NCBI GenBank assembly: GCA_028284235.1
Contig: JANQSC010000054.1
Location: forward strand, 1 to 64,000
Length of the DNA stretch: 64,000 bases
DNA from: Opitutaceae bacterium
Lineage (GTDB): Bacteria; Verrucomicrobiota; Verrucomicrobiia; Opitutales; Opitutaceae
Reading direction: 5' to 3'
Part shown: one piece after another, positions 50,229-60,700 of the stretch
How positions within the stretch are numbered: position 1 is the first letter of the stretch
Layout of the letters: each line of letters opens with the position of its first letter
Translations under genes and position numbers: made by a program
Notes under the pieces: model-generated
The model's input: only the letters and a program-made list of their open reading frames with translations
Databases searched by the model: none
What the model was told of the DNA's origin: nothing

Positions 50229-52028
50229 ATGAGTACCCCGAAAAAGAAGAGGAGCGATTTTTTCAATGAAATGCGCGGCTGCACGCTGACGATGAAGCAC
50301 GGGTGGATGCGCCAAGCAGTTAAGACGGAATTTCGAGGTGGTAGAGAGCAGGCCTACGTGCCGAATCCGGAGCATCCCATCGTGATGATCTTTCATGGCG
50401 GCGGCGAGACGAACCTCTGCAATCTGCACCACCGAACGCTGGCCGAGGCGATGGCCTCCCGACTTTATGAAACGAAGGGCTGGGTCAGCGCGATCGAGCC
50501 GGTCGCCGCGGTGACTGATGCAATTTCGATGGGTCATTCTTACGAGAGCGACCCTCGCATCGGAGCGATGGGGTTATCGCTTTTTTCACGCGAGATCTTC
50601 GCCAGCTCGATCGTGCAACAAGCGGAGATCAATCACGCGGACGCGGTGATCATCATCACGGGTTGCGACAAAACGGTGGCAGGCGGAATGCTCGCCGCGT
50701 CCTGGCTCAAGGATCTGCCGGTCGTCTTGGTGCACGGCGGTACTATTCGCACGGGGTGCAGCCTGGCGGGGAAGTCGATCCAGATTGAGACGGCGACCGA
50801 GGCCGCGGGAGCGTTGGCCAAGGGGAAAATCGACAAAGACGAGCACGACGACATCATCCTGAACGCCCTGCCTTCCCCGGGCGGCTGCGGCGTCATGGCG
50901 ACCTCCAATACGCTCGCAGTGCTTGCCTCGACCTTGGGGATGTCTGTATTCAGCAGCGCCAGTACGCCGGCGATGGATCCGAACCATGAGGATGTGTTCG
51001 GGCCGAAGATCGACGAAGCGCGCGAGGCGGCGGACTCGTTGGCGGCGATGTGGGAACGCGGTCAGTCGATCGGGGACATTGTGGACGAGCGTTCGTTTGC
51101 GAATGCGGCCACGATGCTCCACGCGATTGGCGGGAGCACGAACGCGGTCATCCACTTGCCGGCGGTGGCGGAAGGGTTTGGGATTCCGTTTGGACTGGAT
51201 GAGATCCGCGCGAAATCGGATACGCCTGTATTGCTGAATCTACTACCGGCGGGGAAGTTCGTTATGGTGGATTTGTATGAAAAAGCAGGCGGTTTGGCCC
51301 CCTTGGCCCGCTACATGGTGGATCTGGGACTGCTGGATGACGGAATACTAACCATCAACGGGAAGAGTTTGGGAGAAGTCCTATCGGAAACGTCGCCTCC
51401 AGTGTTCCAAAACCCGGATACGGACGTGATTCGCTCGGTCGATTCGCCTTTGAAAGCGAAGTCGTCGCTTGTAATCGTCAAAGGAGACCAGTCGACGAGC
51501 GAGACCGCCAGCATCGCGCCGAGTGGCTGCGTATTCAAGGTCAACGCGAACCAGCGGGTGTTCGAGGGGCCGGCGCGTGTTTTCGACATCGAAAACGATG
51601 CGGTGAAGGAAGCGCTGAGCGGGGGAATCAAGGAAGGCGACGTCATTGTGTTGCGCTACCAAGGAGTGTCCGTGGGGTGCCCGGAGTTGCTCCGCTTGAC
51701 GGCGGCGTTGACGGGAATGGGGAACGATTCTCGAATCGCCGTGGTCACCGACGGGCGTTTGTCCGGCGTGTCGCGGGGAACCTTGGTGGTTCACGCGGAG
51801 CCGGAAGCCTGGAAATGCGGCCCGATCGCGTTGATCGAGGAAGGCGACGTGATCCGACTCGATGGCGACACGGAAGAGTTGTTTGTCCGGGTTTCCGCGG
51901 AAGAGATGGTTCGACGCAAACAGGCATGGAAACGGCCGCAAATCGAACTTCCGAGAGGTACGATGAGAATCGCTTCGCAGATTGTCAGGCCGCTCGAGGA
52001 AGGCGCCCTCTGGTGGCCGCGGGGGTAG
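50229..52028 (+). CDS. IlvD/Edd-family sugar-acid dehydratase
   Basis: From ATG 50229 (a GTG codon lies just before) the protein has 599 residues. Cluster-binding cysteines are C64 (NLCNLH), C146 (TGCDKT) and C220 (SPGGCGVM), as in the family of pentonate and hexonate dehydratases. SGVSRGTLVVHAEPEAW near the end and the start MRGCTLTMKHGWMRQA are closer to the L-arabonate/D-xylonate dehydratase branch than to IlvD. It should turn an aldonic acid into 2-keto-3-deoxy acid in the cytosol. Together with the isomerase and FAD oxidoreductase it makes an oxidative sugar pathway plausible. Confidence 0.82.
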   Translation: MSTPKKKRSDFFNEMRGCTLTMKHGWMRQAVKTEFRGGREQAYVPNPEHPIVMIFHGGGETNLCNLHHRTLAEAMASRLYETKGWVSAIEPVAAVTDAISMGHSYESDPRIGAMGLSLFSREIFASSIVQQAEINHADAVIIITGCDKTVAGGMLAASWLKDLPVVLVHGGTIRTGCSLAGKSIQIETATEAAGALAKGKIDKDEHDDIILNALPSPGGCGVMATSNTLAVLASTLGMSVFSSASTPAMDPNHEDVFGPKIDEAREAADSLAAMWERGQSIGDIVDERSFANAATMLHAIGGSTNAVIHLPAVAEGFGIPFGLDEIRAKSDTPVLLNLLPAGKFVMVDLYEKAGGLAPLARYMVDLGLLDDGILTINGKSLGEVLSETSPPVFQNPDTDVIRSVDSPLKAKSSLVIVKGDQSTSETASIAPSGCVFKVNANQRVFEGPARVFDIENDAVKEALSGGIKEGDVIVLRYQGVSVGCPELLRLTAALTGMGNDSRIAVVTDGRLSGVSRGTLVVHAEPEAWKCGPIALIEEGDVIRLDGDTEELFVRVSAEEMVRRKQAWKRPQIELPRGTMRIASQIVRPLEEGALWWPRG

Positions 52029-52075
52029 AGTTGTTTCGCTATCGATCTGAAATCTACTTCGTCGCATTGCTTGGG

Positions 52076-54685
52076 TCATTTGAGCGATTCCAAGTAGGCG
52101 ACTAAGTTGCGCAGGTCTTCCAATGAAAGGAGGGTGTCGAATCCGTCCGGCATCAGTGATTTCTTCATTGAATCGTATGATTCTATTTCGGTGAAAGACG
52201 TCTTGAATGTGGCTCCATCGAGGCCGTCCAGGAGAATTCCGTCGCTGCGTAGGTGGAGTTGCAGACCGATGAGCTTGCTGCCGTCGGTTTTGTGGATCTC
52301 CCATCCTTGATATTCGGGAGAAACGTCGTCGGAGGGATTGACGATTGACCGTATCAGCTGCATCCGTGAAAGCGTCGCTCCAATTCGGGACAAGTCCGGA
52401 CCGATCCGGCCGCCTCGATTGTCGATGCGGTGGCAAGTGATACACATGCTCGCTGGCTCGTGAAAAACGCGATTGCCTGCAGCGGCGTTGCCACCTTCTG
52501 CTAGCGCTTCTTGCCAGCTACCCAGATCGGTCGGCGCGTTTGAGAGAGCTTGACCGAGGGCTCGGTTTACGTGCGAAGCGAGTTCAGGGTCGTTCGCGTT
52601 TGTTTGGGCGGCGATCCGAAGCGCGGATTCGACCGAAGGCTGTCCGGCGATAAACCTGAGCGCCCGAGCGGTTTCGCGACGCAAGTCTGGGGATTCGGAA
52701 TCGAGTATTGGTAACAATTCAATGGATACGCCTTGGTCGACTTGGGTTAGCAAGCTAATGGCATCGGCTCTGAGTTGAGCGTTCACTTGAGGGTCGAGAG
52801 CGAGATTCTGAATCAACCTGGCGACGCCATCGGCTTGGGTCGCGACCAAGGTGCGGAGCGCTTCCCTGGCCAGTTCTGGCGAGGACCGTTCGCGCGCGGT
52901 GCGCTTGAGTGCGGCATCGACCTCGGGAGACAAGGGAGCGGAGAGTTGAGGAATGGCGAACGCCCGGTTTTTGGCGGGGATCGCGGAGTTGAGCACAACG
53001 CGTTCGATGATGTGGGGAGGAATTTCACGCGCGATTTGCGTTCCCCGCACACCGGCGGCGTAGAGTTCGTCGACGTTCGAATCCAATATTTGGAGCGTCG
53101 CGAGAATGGAACGGAACAGGCGTGGACTGATTTCCGGGTTTTCTAGCAACGAGTCGACCTGTGATTCGAAACTGCGGTCGACACGATCTCCAATCCATAT
53201 GAGCGCTAGAATTTGAATATCTTCGGACGAGTCGTCGAGCGCGTCCGCGACCCATTCCGGATCGACGGGATCCTCCGTTCGTTCGCGTGCTTGCCACGCC
53301 ACTACACGGTGGAGCGAATTTTCGGATTTCCATAGTTCCTCAAGCTCGACCGCTCCAGCGGTTTCCGCTAGCGCGACGGATGCGGTTGTGCGTACAAACG
53401 GGTCGGGGTCTTCGGCGGCCGCGACAAGAAAAGAGATGTCGCGGCTATATCGGATTGTGTTGAGGCGCTCGGTTCCGGGATCGGGCGATAAGGTTTGAGG
53501 CCAGTCGCAGAGCGCCGCGGACTCTTTCGGGCGTACCCGCCATATGGCGCCGCGCGAGTGGTTGGGGTAGTCGCTCAGCACCCAGTCCGTTATATAGAAT
53601 CCGCCATCGACTGTTGGAGCGAGGTCCACGGGTCGAAAAAACTCGCCTCCGGTCAGCCATTTTTCTCCTTTGGCCTGGAAAGAAGTCCCGACAGTTTCCG
53701 GTCGATACAGTGTGACGTTGTGTTCGCCCCAAATCGTAACTGCGGAGGCGTTTCTATAGGAGTCGCCTAAATTCCATTGGGTGAGATCGAGCACGCCGCT
53801 CGGCGCTTCGCCTGTTCCGACAGCGATGGGCAAGACCGTGGGAAGATCGGCATTCCAGCCTGAAAAGGGATGAAGCCCTGTCGGACCATAACGGGCACGA
53901 TAGCCGTAGTCGCCTCCTTCGATCACGTGCACGATGCGGTTGGGGCCGCGCGAGTCGGGATCGTTGTCGGCAGCGACGAGCCTGCCGAATCGATCGAATT
54001 GTATAGCGAATGGATTCCAAAAACCTGTGGCGACGACGCGAAGCCCGGATCCATCAGGTCCGATGCGGACGATGTCACCGCCTTCGCCGTATCCGTAGAT
54101 GGTCTCGCCCGCTGCGCTGTTCCAGGCGAAGCGTCTTCCGCCGACATTGCCGCGCGTGACGAAGATCGATCCATCGCCAGCGATGGTGATCGCTAGCAGG
54201 CTGCCGTGCGGATTTGTGTTCTCGGTCTCGAGGCGCAGCAAAAGGGAACGTTCGTCGGTGGAAGAAACTCCATCGCCGTTTCGATCCGCGAGTTTGAAGA
54301 CATCCTTGGAAGTGACGACATGTAGCACTCCGTCGGGTGAAAACGCTAAGTCGAGAGCCTCGGTCAGCCCATCGGCGAAAATTATGGACTCGTCGGCTCG
54401 GCCGTCTTTGTCCGTGTCGCGAAATCGTTTGATGCGGTCGAATTTTGGACCGGGATAGTTGGAAGCGGGACTGTGTGTGTGCGATTCAACTACGAAGAGG
54501 TCTCCGTCGTGGTTTGTGACTGCCCCGATTGGAGTGACGATTTCAGGGTCGGACGCGAAAAGAATCACTTCGAGTTCTAGATCGTCCACGACCGGCGCTT
54601 CATAGCGCGCCGCGATACTTCCTGCGCTTAATGTGACTCCGACGAAGAGAGCTATATGCGGTCGAAGGGTGTTAGCTTTTGACAT
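52076..54685 (-). CDS. secreted PVC-type dehydrogenase with HEAT repeats and c-type heme
   Basis: From ATG 54685 the protein has 869 residues with signal MSKANTLRPHIALFVGV. The beta-propeller (about 35-400) shows VTNHDGDLFVVESHTHS, RFRDTDKDGRADESI and GGFYITDWVLSDYPNHSRG. HEAT-like repeats fill about 430-710. The C-terminus has the heme motif CITCH at 748-752 and RIGPDLSRIG, ending in LRNLVAYLESLK. It is related to the larger protein at 24089 but lacks the ThuA domain. It probably oxidises a sugar in the periplasm. Its start overlaps the upstream isomerase-like gene by 14 bases, so coupling is likely. Confidence 0.8.
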   Translation of the reverse strand: MSKANTLRPHIALFVGVTLSAGSIAARYEAPVVDDLELEVILFASDPEIVTPIGAVTNHDGDLFVVESHTHSPASNYPGPKFDRIKRFRDTDKDGRADESIIFADGLTEALDLAFSPDGVLHVVTSKDVFKLADRNGDGVSSTDERSLLLRLETENTNPHGSLLAITIAGDGSIFVTRGNVGGRRFAWNSAAGETIYGYGEGGDIVRIGPDGSGLRVVATGFWNPFAIQFDRFGRLVAADNDPDSRGPNRIVHVIEGGDYGYRARYGPTGLHPFSGWNADLPTVLPIAVGTGEAPSGVLDLTQWNLGDSYRNASAVTIWGEHNVTLYRPETVGTSFQAKGEKWLTGGEFFRPVDLAPTVDGGFYITDWVLSDYPNHSRGAIWRVRPKESAALCDWPQTLSPDPGTERLNTIRYSRDISFLVAAAEDPDPFVRTTASVALAETAGAVELEELWKSENSLHRVVAWQARERTEDPVDPEWVADALDDSSEDIQILALIWIGDRVDRSFESQVDSLLENPEISPRLFRSILATLQILDSNVDELYAAGVRGTQIAREIPPHIIERVVLNSAIPAKNRAFAIPQLSAPLSPEVDAALKRTARERSSPELAREALRTLVATQADGVARLIQNLALDPQVNAQLRADAISLLTQVDQGVSIELLPILDSESPDLRRETARALRFIAGQPSVESALRIAAQTNANDPELASHVNRALGQALSNAPTDLGSWQEALAEGGNAAAGNRVFHEPASMCITCHRIDNRGGRIGPDLSRIGATLSRMQLIRSIVNPSDDVSPEYQGWEIHKTDGSKLIGLQLHLRSDGILLDGLDGATFKTSFTEIESYDSMKKSLMPDGFDTLLSLEDLRNLVAYLESLK

Positions 54686-55571
54686 AAGGGGCGAATAGCT
54701 TTCGAGCCGCCGTGAGATTAGCGACGAGCGGTTCTTTTGGATTGGCCCAGGCCATTTCGACGACGAGGAAGCCGCTGTAGCCTCCACCAATTAGATCGTT
54801 GAGAAACGTATCGAAATCGGTGACACCTTCGCCAAACACGACGGTATTGTGACCTGCTCCGAACGCGGCGCAGTCCTTGAGGTCGACATGGAGTATGCGC
54901 TCGCGAAACGGTCGCGTGACATCGCTCAGCGCTATCCCAACCCCTTCGAAGTGTCCGGTGTCGAGGCACATCCCTACGTTTGGAGAGTCGATGACCGAAA
55001 AGATGGTCTCGTAGTCTTCGAGATTCTCAAGGACGTTGCCTGCGTGGTTTTCCAATACGAGCGCGATTCCCAGATCTTCGGCGGCAGGGGCGAGTTCGCG
55101 ACACGTTTCAATAATGTGATTTAGACCTCCTGCGGTGCCGCGCTTGCGGCCGGTGAACTTGACCACGTCGCAACCCAGATCCCGGGCGTTTCGCATAAGC
55201 CAGAGTTTGTGGGCGATATCCAAGTTGGCCGCGTGGCGATCACCGCCAGCGAAACTCGTTCCTTGGAGGCTGACTGGTTTCAGTCCTTTGTCGGCGCAGC
55301 GTTCGCGAATCCCATCCAGGTAGCGTGGAGTCAGTGTGGCCGGGTGCCAAAGATTGATCTCCAGATTTTCGATACCGACAGAGGGAGCGAGTCTAAATGT
55401 AGGTTCATGCCGCGCGTCGCCGAAACCGTCGAAGCAGATGGTCGCGATCGCCAGTTCGACGTTGGTCCGCTTCGCTGTATCGGCGCCCAAAGTGGAAGGG
55501 TGTAGGGCAGTGGCGGCGGAGGCGACGACGGTGGCGTTGCGCAGAAAATCACGTCTGGAAATTTGGGCCAT
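54672..55571 (-). CDS. TAT-exported sugar isomerase-like TIM-barrel protein
   Basis: The 299-residue protein begins MAQISRRDFLRNATVVASAA, a twin-arginine signal with RRDFLR. The barrel shows IENLEINLWHP, LVLENHAGN, MCLDTGHFEG, ILHVDLKDCA and FLVVEMAW, the metal ligands of the xylose-isomerase-like family. A folded metal protein exported by TAT, overlapping the gene of a periplasmic dehydrogenase, suggests that both act on the same sugar outside the cytoplasm. The substrate is unknown. Confidence 0.8.
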   Translation of the reverse strand: MAQISRRDFLRNATVVASAATALHPSTLGADTAKRTNVELAIATICFDGFGDARHEPTFRLAPSVGIENLEINLWHPATLTPRYLDGIRERCADKGLKPVSLQGTSFAGGDRHAANLDIAHKLWLMRNARDLGCDVVKFTGRKRGTAGGLNHIIETCRELAPAAEDLGIALVLENHAGNVLENLEDYETIFSVIDSPNVGMCLDTGHFEGVGIALSDVTRPFRERILHVDLKDCAAFGAGHNTVVFGEGVTDFDTFLNDLIGGGYSGFLVVEMAWANPKEPLVANLTAARKLFAPYVKS

Positions 55572-55858
55572 GGGCGAAATGGACTTGGGTTCTTACTATC
55601 GGTCGTGGCCCAGGGCGAAAACCCTGACAAAAAAATGCGCGTCGAGTGAGTCGATTTTGGCTCATCGGGAAAGCGCGTCTTCGAGTTCCATTTCTAATAT
55701 ACTAATTTGCCCCGCATATGGTGTCGTTTTGGCGCGGTCCTTCGCTCCTTGGCGCACGGACGCGAACGCAATGTTGTTCGGTCGCGGATGGCAACAACCC
55801 CTTGACTATCGCATTCGCTATCTTACGAATGCGATCATACGCGTACCCGATTTCTCCC

Positions 55859-56404
55859 ATGAAATCCCAAAACTACGAGATCACAGACTGGTTTCTTAAC
55901 GAGGTGCAGGTCAACGAACCTGCATTGAGAGCCTACTTAAACAAGGAGGAATCGGAACCGGCTGATGTAGACGATATCATGCAGGAAACCTATCGCCGGA
56001 TCATTGAAGTTAAAAAGAAGCAGCCGATCAAATCGACGAAAGGGTTGTTGATCACCATCGCCAAAAACGTAAGTCGCGATCGAGTTAGGAAAAAGTACGC
56101 TTCGAAAAAGTTTTCTGTAGCGTACGCGAATGAGTTGTCCGACCTAGATAAGGATAAGCAACCTTTGGATAACCTTGTTAGATCGGATGACATTTCCATG
56201 CTTGAGTCAGCAATAAGATCGCTCCCGCCTCGATGCAGGAAGGTAATGGTTCTGCGAACCTTCAAGGGGCTTTCCTACAAGGAAATCGCCGAAGAGCTCG
56301 GCGTATCCGTGAGCACCGTTGAAACACAGTTGGCGAGAGGGCTGCATAGATGCCGAAAATTCTTCAAACGCAACGGCTACTCGTTCGAGGAGGGGAAACG
56401 ATGA
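55859..56404 (+). CDS. ECF sigma factor of a FecI/FecR-type system
   Basis: From ATG 55859 the protein has 181 residues. Region 2 has ADVDDIMQETYRRIIE and ITIAKNVSRDRVRKKY; region 4 has SLPPRCRKVMVLRTFKGLSYKEIAEELGVSVSTVETQLARGL, the helix-turn-helix of FecI-type factors. It is followed at an ATGA overlap by a FecR gene and then a receptor with an STN domain, the standard cell-surface signalling order. It should turn on the receptor gene when the ligand is bound outside. The upstream frame from 55718 lacks sigma character. Confidence 0.85.
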   Translation: MKSQNYEITDWFLNEVQVNEPALRAYLNKEESEPADVDDIMQETYRRIIEVKKKQPIKSTKGLLITIAKNVSRDRVRKKYASKKFSVAYANELSDLDKDKQPLDNLVRSDDISMLESAIRSLPPRCRKVMVLRTFKGLSYKEIAEELGVSVSTVETQLARGLHRCRKFFKRNGYSFEEGKR

Positions 56405-57471
56405 AGAAATCCGGCAATAGCAATCGGTTTCGTTTTTCGGATTCGGACATCAGCGTCGACGAATGGGCGGTGAAGCGCGAACGCGGATTGAGCGATGAAG
56501 AGGCGGAGGTTTTTGCGGGCCTCGTGGCGGACAATCCTAAATTCGCTGACGAAGTTTTGGAAGCGGAGAGGGCGATGGAATTTATCAAGCGTGTGTCCCC
56601 TGAAATTTCGCCCGACTTGCTCGCCGATACGGATATTCGCCCGTTTTGGGCCCGTCCGGTTTGGCAAGTGTCCGGTATTGCGGCGGCCATTGTCGTGAGT
56701 CTGATTTTTCTGAATACACTGCGTATCGGGCAAACCGGTGAAAGCGAGACTGTCGAAGGGCTGATCGCGAGCCAGGTGGCGCCCACGACCGAGCGATTGC
56801 CGGACGGGTCTGTGGTTCGCGTCAATGCGGGCGCGGACATCTCCGTCAACTACAGCGAAACAATGCGGGAAGTGATACTCGCGAAGGGAGAGGCTCACTT
56901 TACCGTGGCGAAAGACGCGGATCGTCCTTTCGTTGTATACGTCGACGACATACAAGTCATGGCGGTGGGCACGGCGTTCAACGTTAAGAAAGAAGGGGAG
57001 AAAATCGACGTGTTTGTTACCGAGGGAACTGTCGCGATTGGAGGCGACGATTTGAAAAACGGTTCCGGCAGTCCGTGGCCCGGATCAGGCGAATTGGATT
57101 CGTTGGGGGAATTCGTCGGGTACGTTCAATTTGGTCAAAAGGCCGAGATTCAGTATTCGGAGCAGGATGCTGCGATCACTCTCAACGTTTTGCAGACGAA
57201 CGAAAACGAATTGAAGGAAGCCCTGGGCTGGCGCGACTCGCTTTTGAGATTCAGCGGGTCGACCCTGGACGAGATCGCTCTCGAGTTCGAACGAAAAACG
57301 GGACTGAAGATCGTGGTTCGCGATTCGGCTCTAAACGAGTTGGAAATCGGAGGCAGCTATCCGAGCGGAGATCCGTTCGGGTTCTTGAATATTCTCCGAA
57401 ACAACTACGGAGTCGACTGGTTTGAAGACGGAGAGCAGACAATTGTTCTCACGAAAAGCCGACAAGAGTAA
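56401..57471 (+). CDS. FecR-family anti-sigma/sigma regulator
   Basis: The 356-residue protein has a cytosolic part (1-85), one membrane segment at about 88-107 (VWQVSGIAAAIVVSLIFLN), and a periplasmic FecR domain with TTERLPDGSVVRVNAGADI, VILAKGEAHFTV and VGTAFNVK. The end (about 285-350) has LLRFSGSTLDEIALEFERKT and IGGSYPSGDPFGFLNILRNNYGV, an STN-like/DUF4974 module. FecR proteins hold the sigma factor until a signal arrives through the receptor's STN domain. Start and sigma stop overlap as ATGA. Confidence 0.85.
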   Translation: MKKSGNSNRFRFSDSDISVDEWAVKRERGLSDEEAEVFAGLVADNPKFADEVLEAERAMEFIKRVSPEISPDLLADTDIRPFWARPVWQVSGIAAAIVVSLIFLNTLRIGQTGESETVEGLIASQVAPTTERLPDGSVVRVNAGADISVNYSETMREVILAKGEAHFTVAKDADRPFVVYVDDIQVMAVGTAFNVKKEGEKIDVFVTEGTVAIGGDDLKNGSGSPWPGSGELDSLGEFVGYVQFGQKAEIQYSEQDAAITLNVLQTNENELKEALGWRDSLLRFSGSTLDEIALEFERKTGLKIVVRDSALNELEIGGSYPSGDPFGFLNILRNNYGVDWFEDGEQTIVLTKSRQE

Positions 57472-57522
57472 CGCGTTCGCTCGCCTGTAAATTTCATCGG
57501 TTCAAGAGCGAACTTAGAGGGA

Positions 57523-57549
57523 CGCGCGCCGGTTGCGCCGAGGCGCGCG
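57523..57549. terminator. GC-rich hairpin between fecR-like and receptor genes
   Basis: CGCGCGCC (57523-57530) and GGCGCGCG (57542-57549) form a perfect eight-base stem with an 11-base loop, 51 bases after the FecR stop. It may uncouple receptor expression from the regulator pair or act as an attenuator. A T-rich stretch begins near 57576. Confidence 0.45.
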
Positions 57550-57738
57550 ATTGGGGGTTCGATGAAGTTTGTAGATTTTTTTGTCGGGGTTTTTCGCCTG
57601 GGCCGCGACCCATTGTCGCAACACCTCAGTGACCCCATGGTAGAACCCCTCGAAATTCGCGCAGCTGATGACAAGGACGAATCGGCAAGTTTGCCTGACT
57701 CTTGTGTTTCAGCCGAATTTCAAAACTATGACCCTGAA

Positions 57739-60700
57739 ATGTTCCGCACCCATACGCTAGCGTATCTTGCTTTCGCTTATTGCTTGGTTCCTTTTCAAGC
57801 CAATGCGCGGCTGGACGAGACGACTCAGCAGGACTTGGAGGAAGTGGCCGACTCGAAGATTCGAATCGATCTACGTTCCGGCCCGGCTGAGGAGAGGCTA
57901 GTGGAGTTTGGAAACGCGGTCGGAAAGCCGGTAGTCTTTCTGATGAGACATGTTGAAGGCGTCAGCTTAAACGCGGTGAGCGGGGACTTTACCTTAGAAG
58001 AGGCGATCGACGCGCTGGTCGACGAGACGCGGATCGACATACTGAGCGACCTTTCCACGGGCGCGCTGGTAGTCGTTCTTCGTTCGAGTCCGGCGTTCGG
58101 ACGCGTCGGGGTCGTTGAGGGTTCAACCAAACCTAATGAACCTGAAACCACCCAAACTATGCCTTTAACTTCAAACAAAAAAAAGAAATGGCTGCCTCGC
58201 GCTCTCGCGAGTTTATCCGCTGTAGTGATCGTGGGAGCGCAAGCGCAAGACGACTCGGATGACCTTGACGAAGTGTACGAGCTCTCGCCCTTTTCGGTAA
58301 CTGCCGCCGAGGATGTTGGCTATCGCGCTACATCGACGTTGGCGGGCTCGCGTATCAAGACAAACATACACGACTTGGGGGCGTCGATCTCTGTCGCAAC
58401 GAAAGAGTTCTTAGAGGACACGGGCGCTACCGATGGAGAATCTTTGCTGAGCTATATTGGCAATGCGGAAGTCGGCGGTGTACTCGGAAATTTCTCGAAC
58501 TCGAATACGAATAGCTTCAGCACGGAAGAGTCTCGAGTAAATCCCCAGAGAGCGCAGAGAATCCGCGGCCTCGTCAGCGCTACGCTCACCCGCGACTACT
58601 TTCAAACGGATCTCCCATTCGACGACTACAATACCAGTCGAGTCACCGTGAACCGTGGGCCGAACTCTATCTTGTTTGGCTTGGGGTCTCCGGGCGGTGT
58701 GATCAACAATTCCACGAACCGCGCGAGTCTCGGCTCGAATTTCGGCAAGGCAAGCGTCCGCATCGATGGCCAGGGAGGCCATCGCGAAACGATCGATCTC
58801 AACCGGCAGATAATCGAAGATCGGCTCGCGTTGCGATTCTCGATCTTGAATGAAGACCTGAAGTTCCGGCAGGACCCTGCTTTTGAGGAGGATCGCCGAT
58901 TCTACGGCGCGTGGGAATGGAAACTTTTCAGTAATGAGGGATCGAATACATTCGGGAGTACAACGTTTCGTGGGAACGTTGAAACCGGGGAAATATTCAG
59001 AAATCCCCCCGATGTTGTCGCTCCTATCGATGGATTTTCGTCCTGGTGGAACGGAGTCGGAAGCCAGGAGGAGTTCAATCGTATCCTGAGCGTTCCGGGG
59101 GTTACTCTCGATGGGTTCCGTACCGGAGCGATTACTTCGCAAATGGTGCTCAACGCCATTGACGCGGGCCTCGTTTCGGTGCCGGAGGGGATGACCGCCC
59201 AGGAATACGCGGAAGCCGAAGGCAAGTTTATCCCTAAAACCACGATCACTCGTTTCCCGACAAGCGATCCCGACCGACCGGGGACCGCAAATGTCGTGGC
59301 GGATATCCCCTATTTTATTTTTCCTTCAATCAACTTCGACGACGTCAACGCCAGCCCGGGATTCGACGATCCGGCTCTCGCGGGGATCGACGGAATCATG
59401 GGTCGCTGGCGCCCGCGCGGTCTGCCCCGACATGACACGAGGTGGTCGTATTCACTTTATGAAACATCGCCTCTCAGAGGATTAGGATTCAATCAGCAGA
59501 GCATGAGCAATCGGTCGGTCTTCGACTACCACAAGAATCTTCTGCAGGGCTCGACTAATTACGTGGAAACGGAGTTCGATATCTATCAGCTCGTCCTCGA
59601 GCAGGAGTTTTTCAAGGGGAACGCTGGCTTGGAGATCGCTTTCGACAGTCAAAGCATCGATCGCGAACGATTCCTTCCCTTCTCCGGAGGCGAGCCGAAA
59701 ACGATTAACATCGACATCACCGAGGAACATGGGCCCGCCGATTCGGACGGGGATGGCGTTCCGGATCGCTTGTTCAACGAGAACCTCGGCCGGCCGGTAA
59801 TCGTCTGGCAGGACAATACAACTACCTGGAGCACCGCGGACCAAGAGACCATTCGCGCAACCGTATTCGGCAATTTGGACTTTGAGGAACGCTTCGAAAG
59901 TGGATGGGCAAGATGGCTGGGATCGCATTCGCTTACAGGGCTGTACGAGGACCGTCAGAACGACACTTGGAGTAGGAGTACCCGCCCGTACTGGTGGGCC
60001 GACCAAGGTAAGTCGCCCGGCGATCGCGCAATTTCAAACGGCTTGAGCGACCACTTCCGTTTGAATGTGAGAAGCTCCGTATACCTCGGAGCCGACGCCC
60101 GCGGCTTGTCTAGCCCGGACGAATTACGAATCGATGGAGGGGTCAATGTTCGGCTGCCGAAGATCGGAGATACCTACAATATTTGGTACTTCGACAATAG
60201 CGAAAAGGCGGACGTTCAAAACACCTGGAGATTGGCGGAGAACATTGTGAACGGCAATGTGGGCCGTATCGAACTGGAATCGAAGGCTTACAGTCTTCAA
60301 AGCCGGTTTTTCAATGATCACCTCATCACCATGTTCGCGAGTCGAACTGACGAGCAAACGGTGTACCAGCGTTTGCAGCACAATACTACTTATGGAAATC
60401 CGAGCGAACCAGGAGTGATTCCTCTACGCATCGATCTGGAAGGTGAAAACGAAGTCGATGGCACGTTCAACGAAGGCCTGCTTCGATTTCTGCCCGATCC
60501 CGCTAGTGTCGACGAGGACAGTACCACGACTTGGAGCATCGTCGCTCGTTTTCCTGAGGACCTTCTTTTCGAGCTTCCCTTGGGAATGGATTTGAGAGCC
60601 CACTATTACGAAGCGGAGAGTTTCGAGCCGGCGGGACTTTCCAACAACGTATTGGGGCAACCCTTACAAAGTCCGTTCGGTGAAACCAAGGAGTACGGCG

